Shown here in pieces: positions 43,204 through 51,296 of a stretch of DNA of 64,000 nucleotides. The notes beneath the pieces were generated by a model. That model was not told where the DNA came from. It did no database searches and worked only from the letters and a program-made list of their open reading frames with translations. Source of the DNA: Bradyrhizobium diversitatis (lineage in GTDB: Bacteria > Pseudomonadota > Alphaproteobacteria > Rhizobiales > Xanthobacteraceae); assembly GCF_016031635.1 (NCBI RefSeq), contig NZ_JACEGD010000010.1, positions 1 through 64,000 on the forward strand. Direction: 5' to 3'. Both the position numbers and the translations under genes were made by a program. Each line of letters starts with the position of its first letter. The stretch's first letter is position 1.

Positions 43204-43292
43204 AGACCTCAGCCGAAGCCCCGGACGTCCGCTCCAAACTGCGCGGCGTCCGCTGTAAGCTCCCAAGCTGACGAGAGCGACCGGTCTGCCTG

Positions 43293-44531
43293 CTACGCCG
43301 TCCGCAACACCGGCGACGGCGGCTGCGATGGGCGGATCAGTGCGAACGCGACCTGCACGATGCCGCCGGCGAGGCCGAGCGCCACGCCGATGCGCCAGGC
43401 CATGGTATAGGAGCCGAGCGCGTCGTAGAGCACCCCTCCCCCATAGGCGCCGAGGAAGCTGCCGATCTGGTGGCTCATGAAGGCGAGGCCCTGGATCATC
43501 GCCTGCCAGCGCAGGCCGAACATCTCGGCGACCGCGCCCGCGACCAGCGGGCCGACGCCCATCCACAAGAAGCCCATGATCGCGCCGAACAGCAGCGTCG
43601 AGAACGGCGTCGCCGGCAGCATGAAGTACCAGGCGAGCGCCAGCGAGCGCAGGATGTAGATGCCGCCGAGCAGTGCCAGCTTGTTCCAGCGCTGGCCGGC
43701 CCAGCCGAAGAACAGCGAGCCCAGCACGTTGAAGCCGCCGATCATGCCGAGCGTCTGCGCACTGAGCATGGGATCGAGGCCGCAGATCGCCAGATACGAC
43801 GGCAGATGCGTGGTGAGGAACACGAGCTGCATGCCGCAGACGAGATAGGCGCAGGTCATCACCACGAAGGACGCATTGCCGAATGCGGTCCTCGCCGCGG
43901 CCGCCGCCGTGGCATCGTCGATCTCGTCGGCGGCCGGCTTCGGCAGCGGGATCCTGTCGACGCGACCGGCATACCAGGCAGCGGGGATCATCAGCACCGA
44001 CATAATGACGAATCCAGCAAGGCCGATGCGCCAGCCGAAACCCTCGTTGAGCATCTGCCCGATCGGCGCCGACAACAGCGCGCCGAGCGAGCCAGCGCCG
44101 GAGACGATGCCGAGCACGGTGGAGCGCACCGTTTCCGGCACCGCACGCGCCGCCACCGACATCGCGATCGCCGCGGCGGTGCAGGCCAGGGACGTGCCGA
44201 TCAGCACGCCCGCTCCGATCATGATGCTGACGAGCCCGTTCGCGGTTGCCATCAGCGCGAGCCCCGCAATGTACATCAGCGCGCCCGCGATCATGATCGG
44301 GCGGAAGCCGTAGCGCGCAGTGAGCGCGCCGGCGGGCGGCTGGAGAAAGCCCCAGGCGAGGTTCTGCACGGCCAGCGCCAGCGTGAAATCCGAGATCGAA
44401 ATGTGGATGTCGTGCGTCAGCGGCTGCATGAAGATGCCGAGGCTCTGCCGCAGCCCCATGCTCAGCGTCAGCATGATCGAGGCGCCGATCAGGATCGGCA
44501 ATGTCGGACGCAGGACCTGCAGCAGGGGCAT
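43293..44531 (-). CDS. Major facilitator superfamily transporter
   Basis: The 412-residue protein has twelve predicted hydrophobic segments: MPLLQVLRPTLPILIGASIM, GFLQPPAGALTARYGFRPIM (the loop 2-3 motif), GSLFFGWAGQRWNKLALLGG and VAEMFGLRWQAMIQGLAFM. It resembles the MFS group of monocarboxylate or cyanate-like carriers. Start 44531 is supported by GGAGAAG upstream; the frame to 44597 runs into the operator region. A TetR regulator is divergent with a palindrome between, suggesting substrate-induced efflux or uptake. The substrate is unknown. Confidence 0.9.
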   Translation of the reverse strand: MPLLQVLRPTLPILIGASIMLTLSMGLRQSLGIFMQPLTHDIHISISDFTLALAVQNLAWGFLQPPAGALTARYGFRPIMIAGALMYIAGLALMATANGLVSIMIGAGVLIGTSLACTAAAIAMSVAARAVPETVRSTVLGIVSGAGSLGALLSAPIGQMLNEGFGWRIGLAGFVIMSVLMIPAAWYAGRVDRIPLPKPAADEIDDATAAAAARTAFGNASFVVMTCAYLVCGMQLVFLTTHLPSYLAICGLDPMLSAQTLGMIGGFNVLGSLFFGWAGQRWNKLALLGGIYILRSLALAWYFMLPATPFSTLLFGAIMGFLWMGVGPLVAGAVAEMFGLRWQAMIQGLAFMSHQIGSFLGAYGGGVLYDALGSYTMAWRIGVALGLAGGIVQVAFALIRPSQPPSPVLRTA

Positions 44532-44591
44532 TTTCTTCTCCCTCGTCGGCACGGCGCAAATGCCGTCGTCTGCTTTTGCCGTTGATTTTGG

Positions 44592-44609
44592 GTACACAGA
44601 CCTGTTTAC
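44592..44609. promoter_or_regulatory. TetR-type operator palindrome
   Basis: GTACACAG (44592-44599), AC, CTGTTTAC (44602-44609) is an 18-bp palindrome with one mismatched pair, centred in the gap between the divergent MFS and TetR genes. Confidence 0.65.
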
Positions 44610-44660
44610 ATAGGCTATGGATGTCAGGTGCTGTCAAGCGAACAGGACGCGTGCTGCCGC

Positions 44661-45269
44661 ATGGCTCCCCCGCCCAAACAACAGACGATGAAAGCGCGGA
44701 TCCTCGAGACCGCCGACAAGCTGTTCTATCTGCAAGGCATTCGCGCCATCGGCGTCGACACCATCGCGGCCGAGGTCGGCATCTCCAAGCGCACGCTCTA
44801 CAACCACTTCCCCTCCAAGGACGCGCTGATCGCGGCCTATCTCGAGCGCCGCTTCGTCAGCGCACGCCCCTCCGACAAGCCGCCGGCCGAGCAGATCCTC
44901 GCAACGTTCGATTCGCTCGAGCGGCGCTTCGCGGCGAAAGACTTTCGCGGCTGCCCGTTCGTCAATGCGGTCGCCGAGCTCGGCCCCGCCGACCGCGCCG
45001 TGAAGAAGATCGCGATCGCCTTCAAGGAAAGCCGCCGCATCTGGTTTCGCGAGCGGCTCACCGAGCTCGGCGTCGCCGATGCCGAGGCGCTGGCGACGCA
45101 GCTGGTGCTGCTGGTCGACGGCTCCATCGCGCAGGATCTCGTGCGTGACGACCCCGCGATGGCGCGCGCCGCGAAGGAAGCGGCAAAGGTGCTGCTGCGC
45201 AATGCGGGTGTGGATCTGGGTGGTGATGCGGAGCCGGCGGAGAAACGTCGCAAGCGCGCGCCAGACTAA
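44661..45269 (+). CDS. TetR-family transcriptional regulator
   Basis: The 202-residue protein has a TetR helix-turn-helix (ILETADKLFYLQGIRAIGVD, then TIAAEVGISKRTLYNHFPSKD). An all-helical ligand domain follows, with RGCPFVNAVAELGPAD, typical of one TetR subgroup. Start ATG 44661 is chosen; a GTG at 44628 is possible. It is divergent from the MFS transporter and probably represses it through the palindrome at 44592-44609. The ligand is unknown. Confidence 0.93.
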   Translation: MAPPPKQQTMKARILETADKLFYLQGIRAIGVDTIAAEVGISKRTLYNHFPSKDALIAAYLERRFVSARPSDKPPAEQILATFDSLERRFAAKDFRGCPFVNAVAELGPADRAVKKIAIAFKESRRIWFRERLTELGVADAEALATQLVLLVDGSIAQDLVRDDPAMARAAKEAAKVLLRNAGVDLGGDAEPAEKRRKRAPD

Positions 45270-45291
45270 CCGCTGTCGCCGTATCGCTCGG

Positions 45292-45393
45292 TGTCATCAC
45301 CCGCGAAAGCGGGTGATCCAGTATTCCAGAGACAGTGAGGCTAACCCGAGAAGCTGCGGCGTACTGGATTCCCCGCTTTCGCGGGGAATGACA
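45292..45393. repeat. Palindromic intergenic repeat, family A, copy 2
   Basis: TGTCATCACCCGCGAAAGCG and GTGATCCAGTA on the left are mirrored by GTACTGGATTCCCCGC and GGGGAATGACAG on the right. It is the same element as 7097-7202. The rest of 45270-45595 (to the pleD stop) holds no recognisable gene. Confidence 0.85.
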
Positions 45394-45582
45394 GCGGAAT
45401 TTGTGGAGGAAGCGCGGACGCCTGACTACTCGTCAGGACCATTTCGCGACCTTACCAATATGCTCCTGTTTTGCCCGACGAGTCAAATGACGCTGCCGCC
45501 GACGCAAGCCGGTCCGCCACCCGCGCAAGCCATTGATCCAGCTGGCGCCGGCTACTGTGCATGGGGTTGTTTTCGCAGTTTG

Positions 45583-45612
45583 TGTCGCGGCGGCCTCACG
45601 CCGCCTGCGACA
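45583..45612 (-). terminator. Possible stem-loop at the 3' end of pleD
   Basis: TGTCGCGGCGGC and GCCGCCTGCGACA form a 12-bp stem with one bulged base around CTCAC. The stem includes the pleD stop codon. No T-run follows, so termination is only possible. Confidence 0.35.
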
Positions 45613-46969
45613 CCACCCGATTGCGGCCGTCGTGCTTGGCGCGATAGAGCGCCGTGTCGGCGCGCTTGAGGACATCGGCAACCGCCTCGCCCTTCCGCTC
45701 CAGCGTGGTGAGGCCGATCGAGATCGTGACCTCGATGCGCTTGGTGCCCTTGTGGATCGCGAACGGCTCGCCGGCGATCGAGCGGCGCAGGCGCTCGGCG
45801 ACCATGCCGGCGACGTGAAGATCGGTCTCCGGCATCACGATGACGAACTCCTCGCCGCCGTAGCGGCAAGCGAGATCGATGCCGCGGATCGACTTGCGCA
45901 CGCGCACCGCGAACTCGCGCAGCACGTCGTCGCCGGCGTCGTGGCCGTAATTGTCGTTGATCGACTTGAAGTAGTCGATGTCGAGGATCATCAGCGCCAG
46001 GGGCTTGCCGCGGATCGAGGCCTGCTCGGCGAGGGTCGCGAGATGGCTCTCCATGTAGCGGCGATTGTGCAGGCCGGTAAGCGCGTCGGTGATCGCCATC
46101 TCGATCGAGTTCTGCACGTTGTCGCGCAGATGATCGGTGTAGCGGCGGCGGCGGATCTGGGTGCGGGCGCGGGCCAAGAGCTCGGTCTTGTCGATCGGGC
46201 GCAGCAGGTAGTCGTTGACGCCGATCTCGAGGCCGCGGAGCAGCCGCGTCGAATTCTCGGGGTCGGCGATGGCCAGGATCGGCACATGCCGCGTGCGCTC
46301 CAGCGAGCGTGCCTGGCTGCACAGCCTGAGGCCGTCGAAATTGTTGAGGTCGAGCGAGACGATCAGGAGGTCGTAATTGCCCTCGGCGGCGTGGAACAGC
46401 GCCTCCGTCGGGTTCGGCTCGACGTCGATGGTGTGCTCGGCCGCGAGGATCGTCGCCAGCCGCTCGTAGGAGGACTCGCGATCGTCGACCAGAAGGATGC
46501 GGCCGCCCTTGCCGGTGTCGGCGACGGCGCTGCGCTCGGGCGCCTGCATGCCGATCTCGAGCGAGGTGATGGCGCGCATGCGCAGCTCGTCGGTCATCAT
46601 CTTCAGCCGGGTCAGCGAGCGCACGCGCGCGATCAGCACGACGTCGGAGACGGGCTTGGTGAGGAAGTCGTCGGCGCCGGCTTCCAGGCCGCGGTTGCGG
46701 TCGGCGGGGCTGTCGAGCGCTGTCACCATGACGACGGGAATGTGATGCGTGGCCGGATCGGTCTTGAGGCGGCGGCAGACTTCGAAACCGTCCATGTCGG
46801 GCATCATCACGTCGAGCAGGATGATGTCGCATTCGGCGCGCCTTGAGATCGCCAGCGCCTCGGTGCCGTTCGAGGCGGTCATCACGTCGAAATATTCGGC
46901 GGACAGGCGGGCTTCGAGGAGTTTGACGTTGGCAGGAACGTCATCGACAACCAGGATACGCGCGGACAC
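45596..46969 (-). CDS. pleD: PleD-type response regulator diguanylate cyclase
   Basis: The 457-residue protein has two receiver domains and a GGDEF domain. The phosphorylated aspartate of the first is Asp53 (IILLDVMMPDMDGFEV); the second, about residues 156-275, is a degenerate adaptor with VSLDLNNFDG. The active site is GGEEF at 371-375, with the inhibitory I-site RGID at 362-365. When phosphorylated it makes c-di-GMP from GTP and drives the swarmer-to-stalked or asymmetric-division programme. It lies 14 bases after divK in one operon, as in Caulobacter. Confidence 0.96.
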   Translation of the reverse strand: MSARILVVDDVPANVKLLEARLSAEYFDVMTASNGTEALAISRRAECDIILLDVMMPDMDGFEVCRRLKTDPATHHIPVVMVTALDSPADRNRGLEAGADDFLTKPVSDVVLIARVRSLTRLKMMTDELRMRAITSLEIGMQAPERSAVADTGKGGRILLVDDRESSYERLATILAAEHTIDVEPNPTEALFHAAEGNYDLLIVSLDLNNFDGLRLCSQARSLERTRHVPILAIADPENSTRLLRGLEIGVNDYLLRPIDKTELLARARTQIRRRRYTDHLRDNVQNSIEMAITDALTGLHNRRYMESHLATLAEQASIRGKPLALMILDIDYFKSINDNYGHDAGDDVLREFAVRVRKSIRGIDLACRYGGEEFVIVMPETDLHVAGMVAERLRRSIAGEPFAIHKGTKRIEVTISIGLTTLERKGEAVADVLKRADTALYRAKHDGRNRVVSQAA

Positions 46970-46983
46970 TTTGAACTCACTTC

Positions 46984-47349
46984 CTATCCGATAAAACGCC
47001 GGACCGTCTCAATGAATTTGCCGACTGAGATCGGCTTGGACAAATAGGCCTCGCAGCCGCCCTCGCGGATGCGCTCTTCGTCGCCCTTCATCGCGAATGC
47101 CGTGACCGCGACGATGGGAATGGTGCGCAGCTCCGGATCGTCCTTGATCCAGCGCGTCACCTCGAGGCCGGAGACCTGCGGCAACTGGATATCCATCAGC
47201 ACGAGGTCGGGCCGCATCTTGCGAACGAGATCGAGCGCCTCGTAACCGTTGCTGGTGCCCGAAGTCTGATAACCATGCGCCTCCAACAGGTCGCGGAAGA
47301 GCTTCATATTGAGCTCGTTGTCTTCCACGATCAGGACGGTCTTAGCCAT
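46984..47349 (-). CDS. divK: Single-domain response regulator DivK
   Basis: The 121 residues are one receiver domain: [21 protein letters not shown], phospho-acceptor Asp53 in [13 protein letters not shown], Thr/Ala in [14 protein letters not shown], and Lys105 in YLSKPIS. The [14 protein letters not shown] helix 1 is diagnostic of DivK. It signals through DivL and CckA to control the master regulator CtrA and so links cell polarity to replication. It is the first gene of the divK-pleD operon. The plus-strand DUF3572 gene is divergent. Confidence 0.97.
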   Translation of the reverse strand: MAKTVLIVEDNELNMKLFRDLLEAHGYQTSGTSNGYEALDLVRKMRPDLVLMDIQLPQVSGLEVTRWIKDDPELRTIPIVAVTAFAMKGDEERIREGGCEAYLSKPISVGKFIETVRRFIG

Positions 47350-47539
47350 CCCGTCCTCCTGATTGGCACGAAGCCGGATACATGTGACGCCTCAGGCGCC
47401 GCTTTCCGGCGCTTCGAAAACTGGATTCAAACTAGCCTCAGATTCGCTCTAGTTTCGTTAAAGCCGAGGGGCCACTTTCTGCGATGTGGTTTCCGGTTGC
47501 TTGCCCCCGGGTCGCAAGACTCAAGGCGGAGACTCGGGC

Positions 47540-47899
47540 ATGATGCAAAGTAGACACCGAAAGTTAACGGAAAGGCAAATCGTCCCTTTGAAAAAGCCTG
47601 TTCACAACCCCCGCGAAGTCGCTGAAATCGTTGCGATTCAGGCGCTGTCCTTCGTCGCGAGCGAGCCCGAGCGGCTGGGCCTGTTCCTGGCTGAGACAGG
47701 TGTGGGCCCTGAGACCCTCCGGAACGCCGCCTCGGACCCGAATTTCCTCCTCAACGTGCTCGATTTCGTGCTGCGCGATGACGCCACCGTGAAGGCCTTC
47801 GCGAGCGCCTCGGAGCTGCATCCGACCAACGTTGCGGCAGCGCGGCAGGTCCTCGGGGACGCGCTCGGCGACCCCTCCTGGGAGCGCGACGTGCCGTGA
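47540..47899 (+). CDS. DUF3572 protein
   Basis: The 119-residue protein contains AEIVAIQALSFVASEPERLG, LFLAETGVGPETLRNAASDP and NFLLNVLDFVLRDDATVKAF, the DUF3572 pattern. It is a small, all-helical, soluble protein found next to divK or dinB in alphaproteobacteria; its role is not known. Tandem ATG codons at 47540 and 47543 are possible starts. Its stop overlaps the dinB start as GTGA, so the two are translationally coupled. Confidence 0.88.
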   Translation: MMQSRHRKLTERQIVPLKKPVHNPREVAEIVAIQALSFVASEPERLGLFLAETGVGPETLRNAASDPNFLLNVLDFVLRDDATVKAFASASELHPTNVAAARQVLGDALGDPSWERDVP

Positions 47900-49185
47900 C
47901 GGCCGCCGACCCGGCCGGGCCCCGCTGCTTCTGCCGGGATTGTCTGGCCGACCTGGATATGGAGGTGCGGCGCTGCTCGGCCTGCGGTTCCCCTCGCCTC
48001 GTCCGCCACCGCGCGCTGGCTGGCCTGACCATCGCCCATATCGACTGCGACGCCTTCTACGCGACGGTCGAGAAGCGCGACAATCCTGACATCGCCGACA
48101 GGCCCGTCATCATCGGCGGGGGAAAACGCGGCGTGGTGTCAGCCGCCTGCTACATCGCCCGCACCTATGGCGTGCGCTCCGCGATGCCGATGTTCAAGGC
48201 GTTGGAGGCCTGCCCGCATGCGACCGTGATCCGGCCGGACATGGCCAAATATGTCCGCGTCGGCCGCGAGGTGCGCCAGGCCATGCAGGCGCTGACGCCG
48301 CTGGTCGAGCCGCTCTCAATCGATGAAGCCTTCCTCGATCTCTCCGGCACCGAGCGCGTGCACGGCATGATCTCCGCAAAGGTGCTGGCGCGCTTTGCCC
48401 GCGACATCGAGCGCAACATCGGCATCACCGTCTCGGTCGGCCTGTCCTGCAACAAGTTCCTGGCCAAGATCGCCTCCGACCTCGACAAGCCGCGCGGCTT
48501 TGCCGCGCTCGACCAGGAGGAAGCGCGTGTGATGCTGGCTTCGAGGCCGGTCGGATTCATCTTCGGCGTGGGACCAGCGACGCAGGAACGCCTCGTGCAG
48601 CGCGGCTTCCGCATCATCGCCGACCTGCAGAAGGCCGACGAGATCGAGATGATGCGGCAGTTTCCGAGCGACGGACGCCGGCTGTGGCGGCTCGCGCGCG
48701 GCATCGACGACCGCCGCGTCGAGCCTGACCGCGGTGCCAAGACGATCTCCAGCGAAACCACCTTCGAGACCGACATCCGCGATTTCGCGACGCTGGAGAA
48801 GATCTTGTGGCGGCTGTGCGAGAAGACGTCGTCGCGCCTGAAAAGCAGCGAACTCGCCGGCTCCACCGTGACGCTGAAGCTGAAGACCGCCGACTTCCGC
48901 CAGCGTACCCGCTCGCAGTCCATTGCGGCCCCGACCCAGCTCGCCGCGAAGATCTTCTCGATCTGCCGCGAGATGCTGGCCAAGGAGATCGACGGCACCG
49001 CCTTCCGCCTGATGGGCGCCGGTGTCAGCGCCCTGCGCGAGGGCTCGCCCGCCGACGACACCGACATGCTCGACCGCCGCGCCGCCCACGCCGAACGCGC
49101 GGTGGACAGCCTGCGCAAGAAGTTCGGCAGCGCCGCGGTGATCCGCGGCATCGCCTATGACGGGCCGGAGAAGGCGCAGGAGTGA
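47896..49185 (+). CDS. dinB: DNA polymerase IV with an N-terminal zinc-ribbon-like extension
   Basis: The 429-residue Y-family polymerase has the palm motifs IAHIDCDAFYATVEKRDNPD, GVVSAACYIARTYGVRSAMP, PLSIDEAFLDLSGTERVHG and NIGITVSVGLSCNKFLAKIASD. A little-finger domain runs to about residue 360. The first 35 residues carry two CxxC pairs (CRDC and CSAC) that could bind zinc, an addition absent from E. coli DinB. It performs error-prone translesion synthesis. It starts with GTG overlapping the DUF3572 stop and ends overlapping the ACT gene. Confidence 0.95.
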   Translation: MTAADPAGPRCFCRDCLADLDMEVRRCSACGSPRLVRHRALAGLTIAHIDCDAFYATVEKRDNPDIADRPVIIGGGKRGVVSAACYIARTYGVRSAMPMFKALEACPHATVIRPDMAKYVRVGREVRQAMQALTPLVEPLSIDEAFLDLSGTERVHGMISAKVLARFARDIERNIGITVSVGLSCNKFLAKIASDLDKPRGFAALDQEEARVMLASRPVGFIFGVGPATQERLVQRGFRIIADLQKADEIEMMRQFPSDGRRLWRLARGIDDRRVEPDRGAKTISSETTFETDIRDFATLEKILWRLCEKTSSRLKSSELAGSTVTLKLKTADFRQRTRSQSIAAPTQLAAKIFSICREMLAKEIDGTAFRLMGAGVSALREGSPADDTDMLDRRAAHAERAVDSLRKKFGSAAVIRGIAYDGPEKAQE

Positions 49186-49592
49186 TGACGGGTGAACGCG
49201 ATCTCGACGCGCTGCTCAAACACATGAAGCCGGCGATGCAGCCGGGCATCTTCGTGTTCTGCACGATCCCGGCAAACGAAAGCATTCCCACGGGACTCAA
49301 TCCGCTCCTGACGTTCCGCGAGCAGGAAGGAACGACCTGTGTCGTCCTGCGCGAGGAAGCCGAAGCGGCGGGATTGTGTTACGCATTCCCCTCGCACCTC
49401 ATCACCTTGACGGTTCACTCCGCACTCGATGCGGTCGGCTTCCTGGCAGCCATCACGGCACGCCTAGCCAAAGCCGGCATCAGCGTGAACGCCGTATCGG
49501 CCTTCCACCACGACCATCTCTTCGTGCCTGCCGACAGAGCCGACGAGGCGATGGCTGCTCTGCAGGAGTTGTCTGGCGCGAAGCGCCTTTAG
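49185..49592 (+). CDS. ACT-domain protein (DUF2241-like)
   Basis: The 135 residues begin TGERDLDALLKHMKPAMQPG, followed by FVFCTIPANESIPTGLNPLL, then FREQEGTTCVVLREEAEAAG and a second ACT-like half (HSALDAVGFLAAITARLAKA, GISVNAVSAFHHDHLFVPAD). Such proteins bind amino acids. The start overlaps the dinB stop (GTGATG), so the three genes DUF3572, dinB and this one form a coupled unit. The ligand is unknown. The stop lies inside a perfect hairpin. Confidence 0.88.
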   Translation: MTGERDLDALLKHMKPAMQPGIFVFCTIPANESIPTGLNPLLTFREQEGTTCVVLREEAEAAGLCYAFPSHLITLTVHSALDAVGFLAAITARLAKAGISVNAVSAFHHDHLFVPADRADEAMAALQELSGAKRL

Positions 49593-49615
49593 CCCGGAGG
49601 CATCCGGGCTAAAGG
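49586..49615. terminator. Perfect 13-bp hairpin between convergent genes
   Basis: CCTTTAGCCCGGA (49586-49598) and TCCGGGCTAAAGG (49603-49615) are fully complementary around GGCA. It includes the stop codon of the ACT gene and stands seven bases from the RidA stop on the other strand. No T-run exists, so it may be a processing barrier or a repeat, not a classical terminator. Confidence 0.5.
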
Positions 49616-49622
49616 AAAGACC

Positions 49623-50024
49623 TCAATCCGCGACTGCGACCGCCTCGATCTCGATCAACCATTCCGGCGCGGCGAGCGCGGAGACGCCGACGAGCGTCGA
49701 GGCCGGCGGCTCCATGCCTTCGAAGAAGGCGGAGCGGGCCTTGCCGATGATGGGACGCAGCTCCGGCTTGTAGTTCACGACGAACGTCGTGATCTTGACG
49801 ATGTTGGCGTAGGTCGCCCCGGCCGCCTTCAGGGCGTGGCCGAGATTCTGCATCACCTGCGTCGTCTGCGCGGCGATATCGCCCTCGCCGACGATGCGCC
49901 CCTCCTCATCCACCGACACCTGGCCGGAGATGTAGATGGTGCGCGCACCGGTAGCGGTCACGACGTGGGAATAGGCCGGATTGTGATGCAGGCCGCTGGG
50001 GCGGAGATGGTCGAGCTTCGGCAT
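49623..50024 (-). CDS. RidA-family protein (first), lacking the usual catalytic arginine
   Basis: The 133-residue protein has the YjgF/RidA fold: YSHVVTATGARTIYISGQVS, VDEEGRIVGEGDIAAQTTQV, MQNLGHALKAAGATYANIVK and PASTLVGVSALAAPEWLIEIEAVA. True RidA deaminases carry Arg at the position of Ser in PAST; here it is missing, so imine deaminase activity is doubtful. The trimeric fold and ligand pocket remain likely. The gene is alone and convergent with the ACT gene. Confidence 0.9.
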   Translation of the reverse strand: MPKLDHLRPSGLHHNPAYSHVVTATGARTIYISGQVSVDEEGRIVGEGDIAAQTTQVMQNLGHALKAAGATYANIVKITTFVVNYKPELRPIIGKARSAFFEGMEPPASTLVGVSALAAPEWLIEIEAVAVAD

Positions 50025-50086
50025 GGAGGCGCTCCCGGAGTTTGTCGTTCGGAGGAGCGTAGCTGGAGAGCGAGCTGAGAGCTAGC

Positions 50087-50210
50087 CCGTCATTGCGAGG
50101 AGCGAAGCGACGAAGCAATCCGGAATCGTTCCGCGGAGGGATTCTGGATTGCTTCGCGGAGCCTGTCATCGGGCCGCGCGCCGCGCGGACCCGTTGGCTC
50201 GCAATGACGG
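50087..50210. repeat. Palindromic intergenic repeat, family C, copy 1
   Basis: CCGTCATTGCGAGGAGCGAA at the left end and GCTCGCAATGACGG at the right end enclose CGAAGCAATCCGGAATC and GATTCTGGATTGCTTCG. The same element stands at 54491-54588. Confidence 0.88.
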
Positions 50211-50228
50211 AGGAGAGAGCGCGCCCCC

Positions 50229-51074
50229 TCAATTGCAGGGCTTGCTATCCTTGACGTCGAACTTGCCCATCGCGCCGGAGATCACGAAATCGTTGTAGTC
50301 GAGCACGAGCTGGCGCGAGACGCCGTTCTCGTAGAGCTCGAACGACATCGCATAGACCGGCGTCTGCTCGCCCTCTTTCTGCTGGGCGTCGCGGTCGAAA
50401 TAGCTGACGGTGACGGGCCAGCGCTTGAGCGACTTCATGTGCTCGTCCGCGGTCGACGGATCGGACGAGGTGGCGCGGTCGGCGGGGATCGGCTGGCCGA
50501 TCACGGTCAGCGTGTTGTAGACCTTCTGGCCGTCGTCCGAGCCGTCATAGACGGAGAGCTCGAGCAGCGATTTTCCTTCTTTCGCAGCGGCGATGATGCG
50601 CTGGATCTGCTCGGTCGGGAACACGATCTTGCCGTCGAGTGTGAAACTCTTCGGCGCCGGCAGCTTCAGCTTGACGTTGATGTGGTCGCCGTCGCGCTCG
50701 GCCGAGCCGTCGACGCGGCCGGCATCTGCCTCGTTCATGCGCGTCTCGATCTTGAAGCGGTAGCTCTTGCCGGCGGCGTCCTCCCAGGAATTGGAGCGGA
50801 GATCGCTGAGCGTGACCTTGCCCTCGCCGCTGTCGAGCTCGGAGACCTGGCGGAATTCCGAGGTATAGCCCTCGCAGGCGTTCCCCGTGAAATTGTAGAG
50901 GATGCGGCCGCGGGCGCTGTTGACCGAATTGGAGCGCGATTTGACGAGGTTGAGGTCATACAGCGCCTGGTGCGCGAGGAACGGACCATTGGCGGCCAGC
51001 GCCCCGCCGCCGGGGCCAAAAGCGGCCGCCGCGAGCGCCATCACACCGAGCGAAGTCCGGAAAAGGTGCACCAT
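50229..51074 (-). CDS. eipB: Cell-envelope integrity protein EipB (DUF1849)
   Basis: The 281-residue protein has a signal peptide (TSLGVMALAAAAFGPGGGAL then AANGPF). The DUF1849 domain shows LAHQALYDLNLVKSRSNSVN, GRILYNFTGNACEGYTSEFR, LSDLRSNSWEDAAGKSYRFK and QLVLDYNDFVISGAMGKFDV. It ends KPCN. The two cysteines match the pair that forms a disulfide in Brucella EipB, a periplasmic beta-spiral protein needed for envelope stability and virulence. Start 51074 is set by the signal peptide; the frame continues upstream spuriously. Confidence 0.93.
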   Translation of the reverse strand: MVHLFRTSLGVMALAAAAFGPGGGALAANGPFLAHQALYDLNLVKSRSNSVNSARGRILYNFTGNACEGYTSEFRQVSELDSGEGKVTLSDLRSNSWEDAAGKSYRFKIETRMNEADAGRVDGSAERDGDHINVKLKLPAPKSFTLDGKIVFPTEQIQRIIAAAKEGKSLLELSVYDGSDDGQKVYNTLTVIGQPIPADRATSSDPSTADEHMKSLKRWPVTVSYFDRDAQQKEGEQTPVYAMSFELYENGVSRQLVLDYNDFVISGAMGKFDVKDSKPCN

Positions 51075-51296
51075 GTCTGTTCCCTGAGGAAAGCGCAGAT
51101 TCGATATTTTAATGACCGTTCCATTGCGTCGCAACTGAGGCCGTTTCACGTAAAGTTGCCCCTTGGCGTTGGCCAGCCTCAACAAAATGCGACCCCTTCC
51201 GGTTGCTTGCATGTGACGGCACGATGGGCGAAACAGGGCGCGCCCGGCCTTCGAACGGACGCGCCGGGTCAATGATTTTGGACAACGAGGTCGGAC

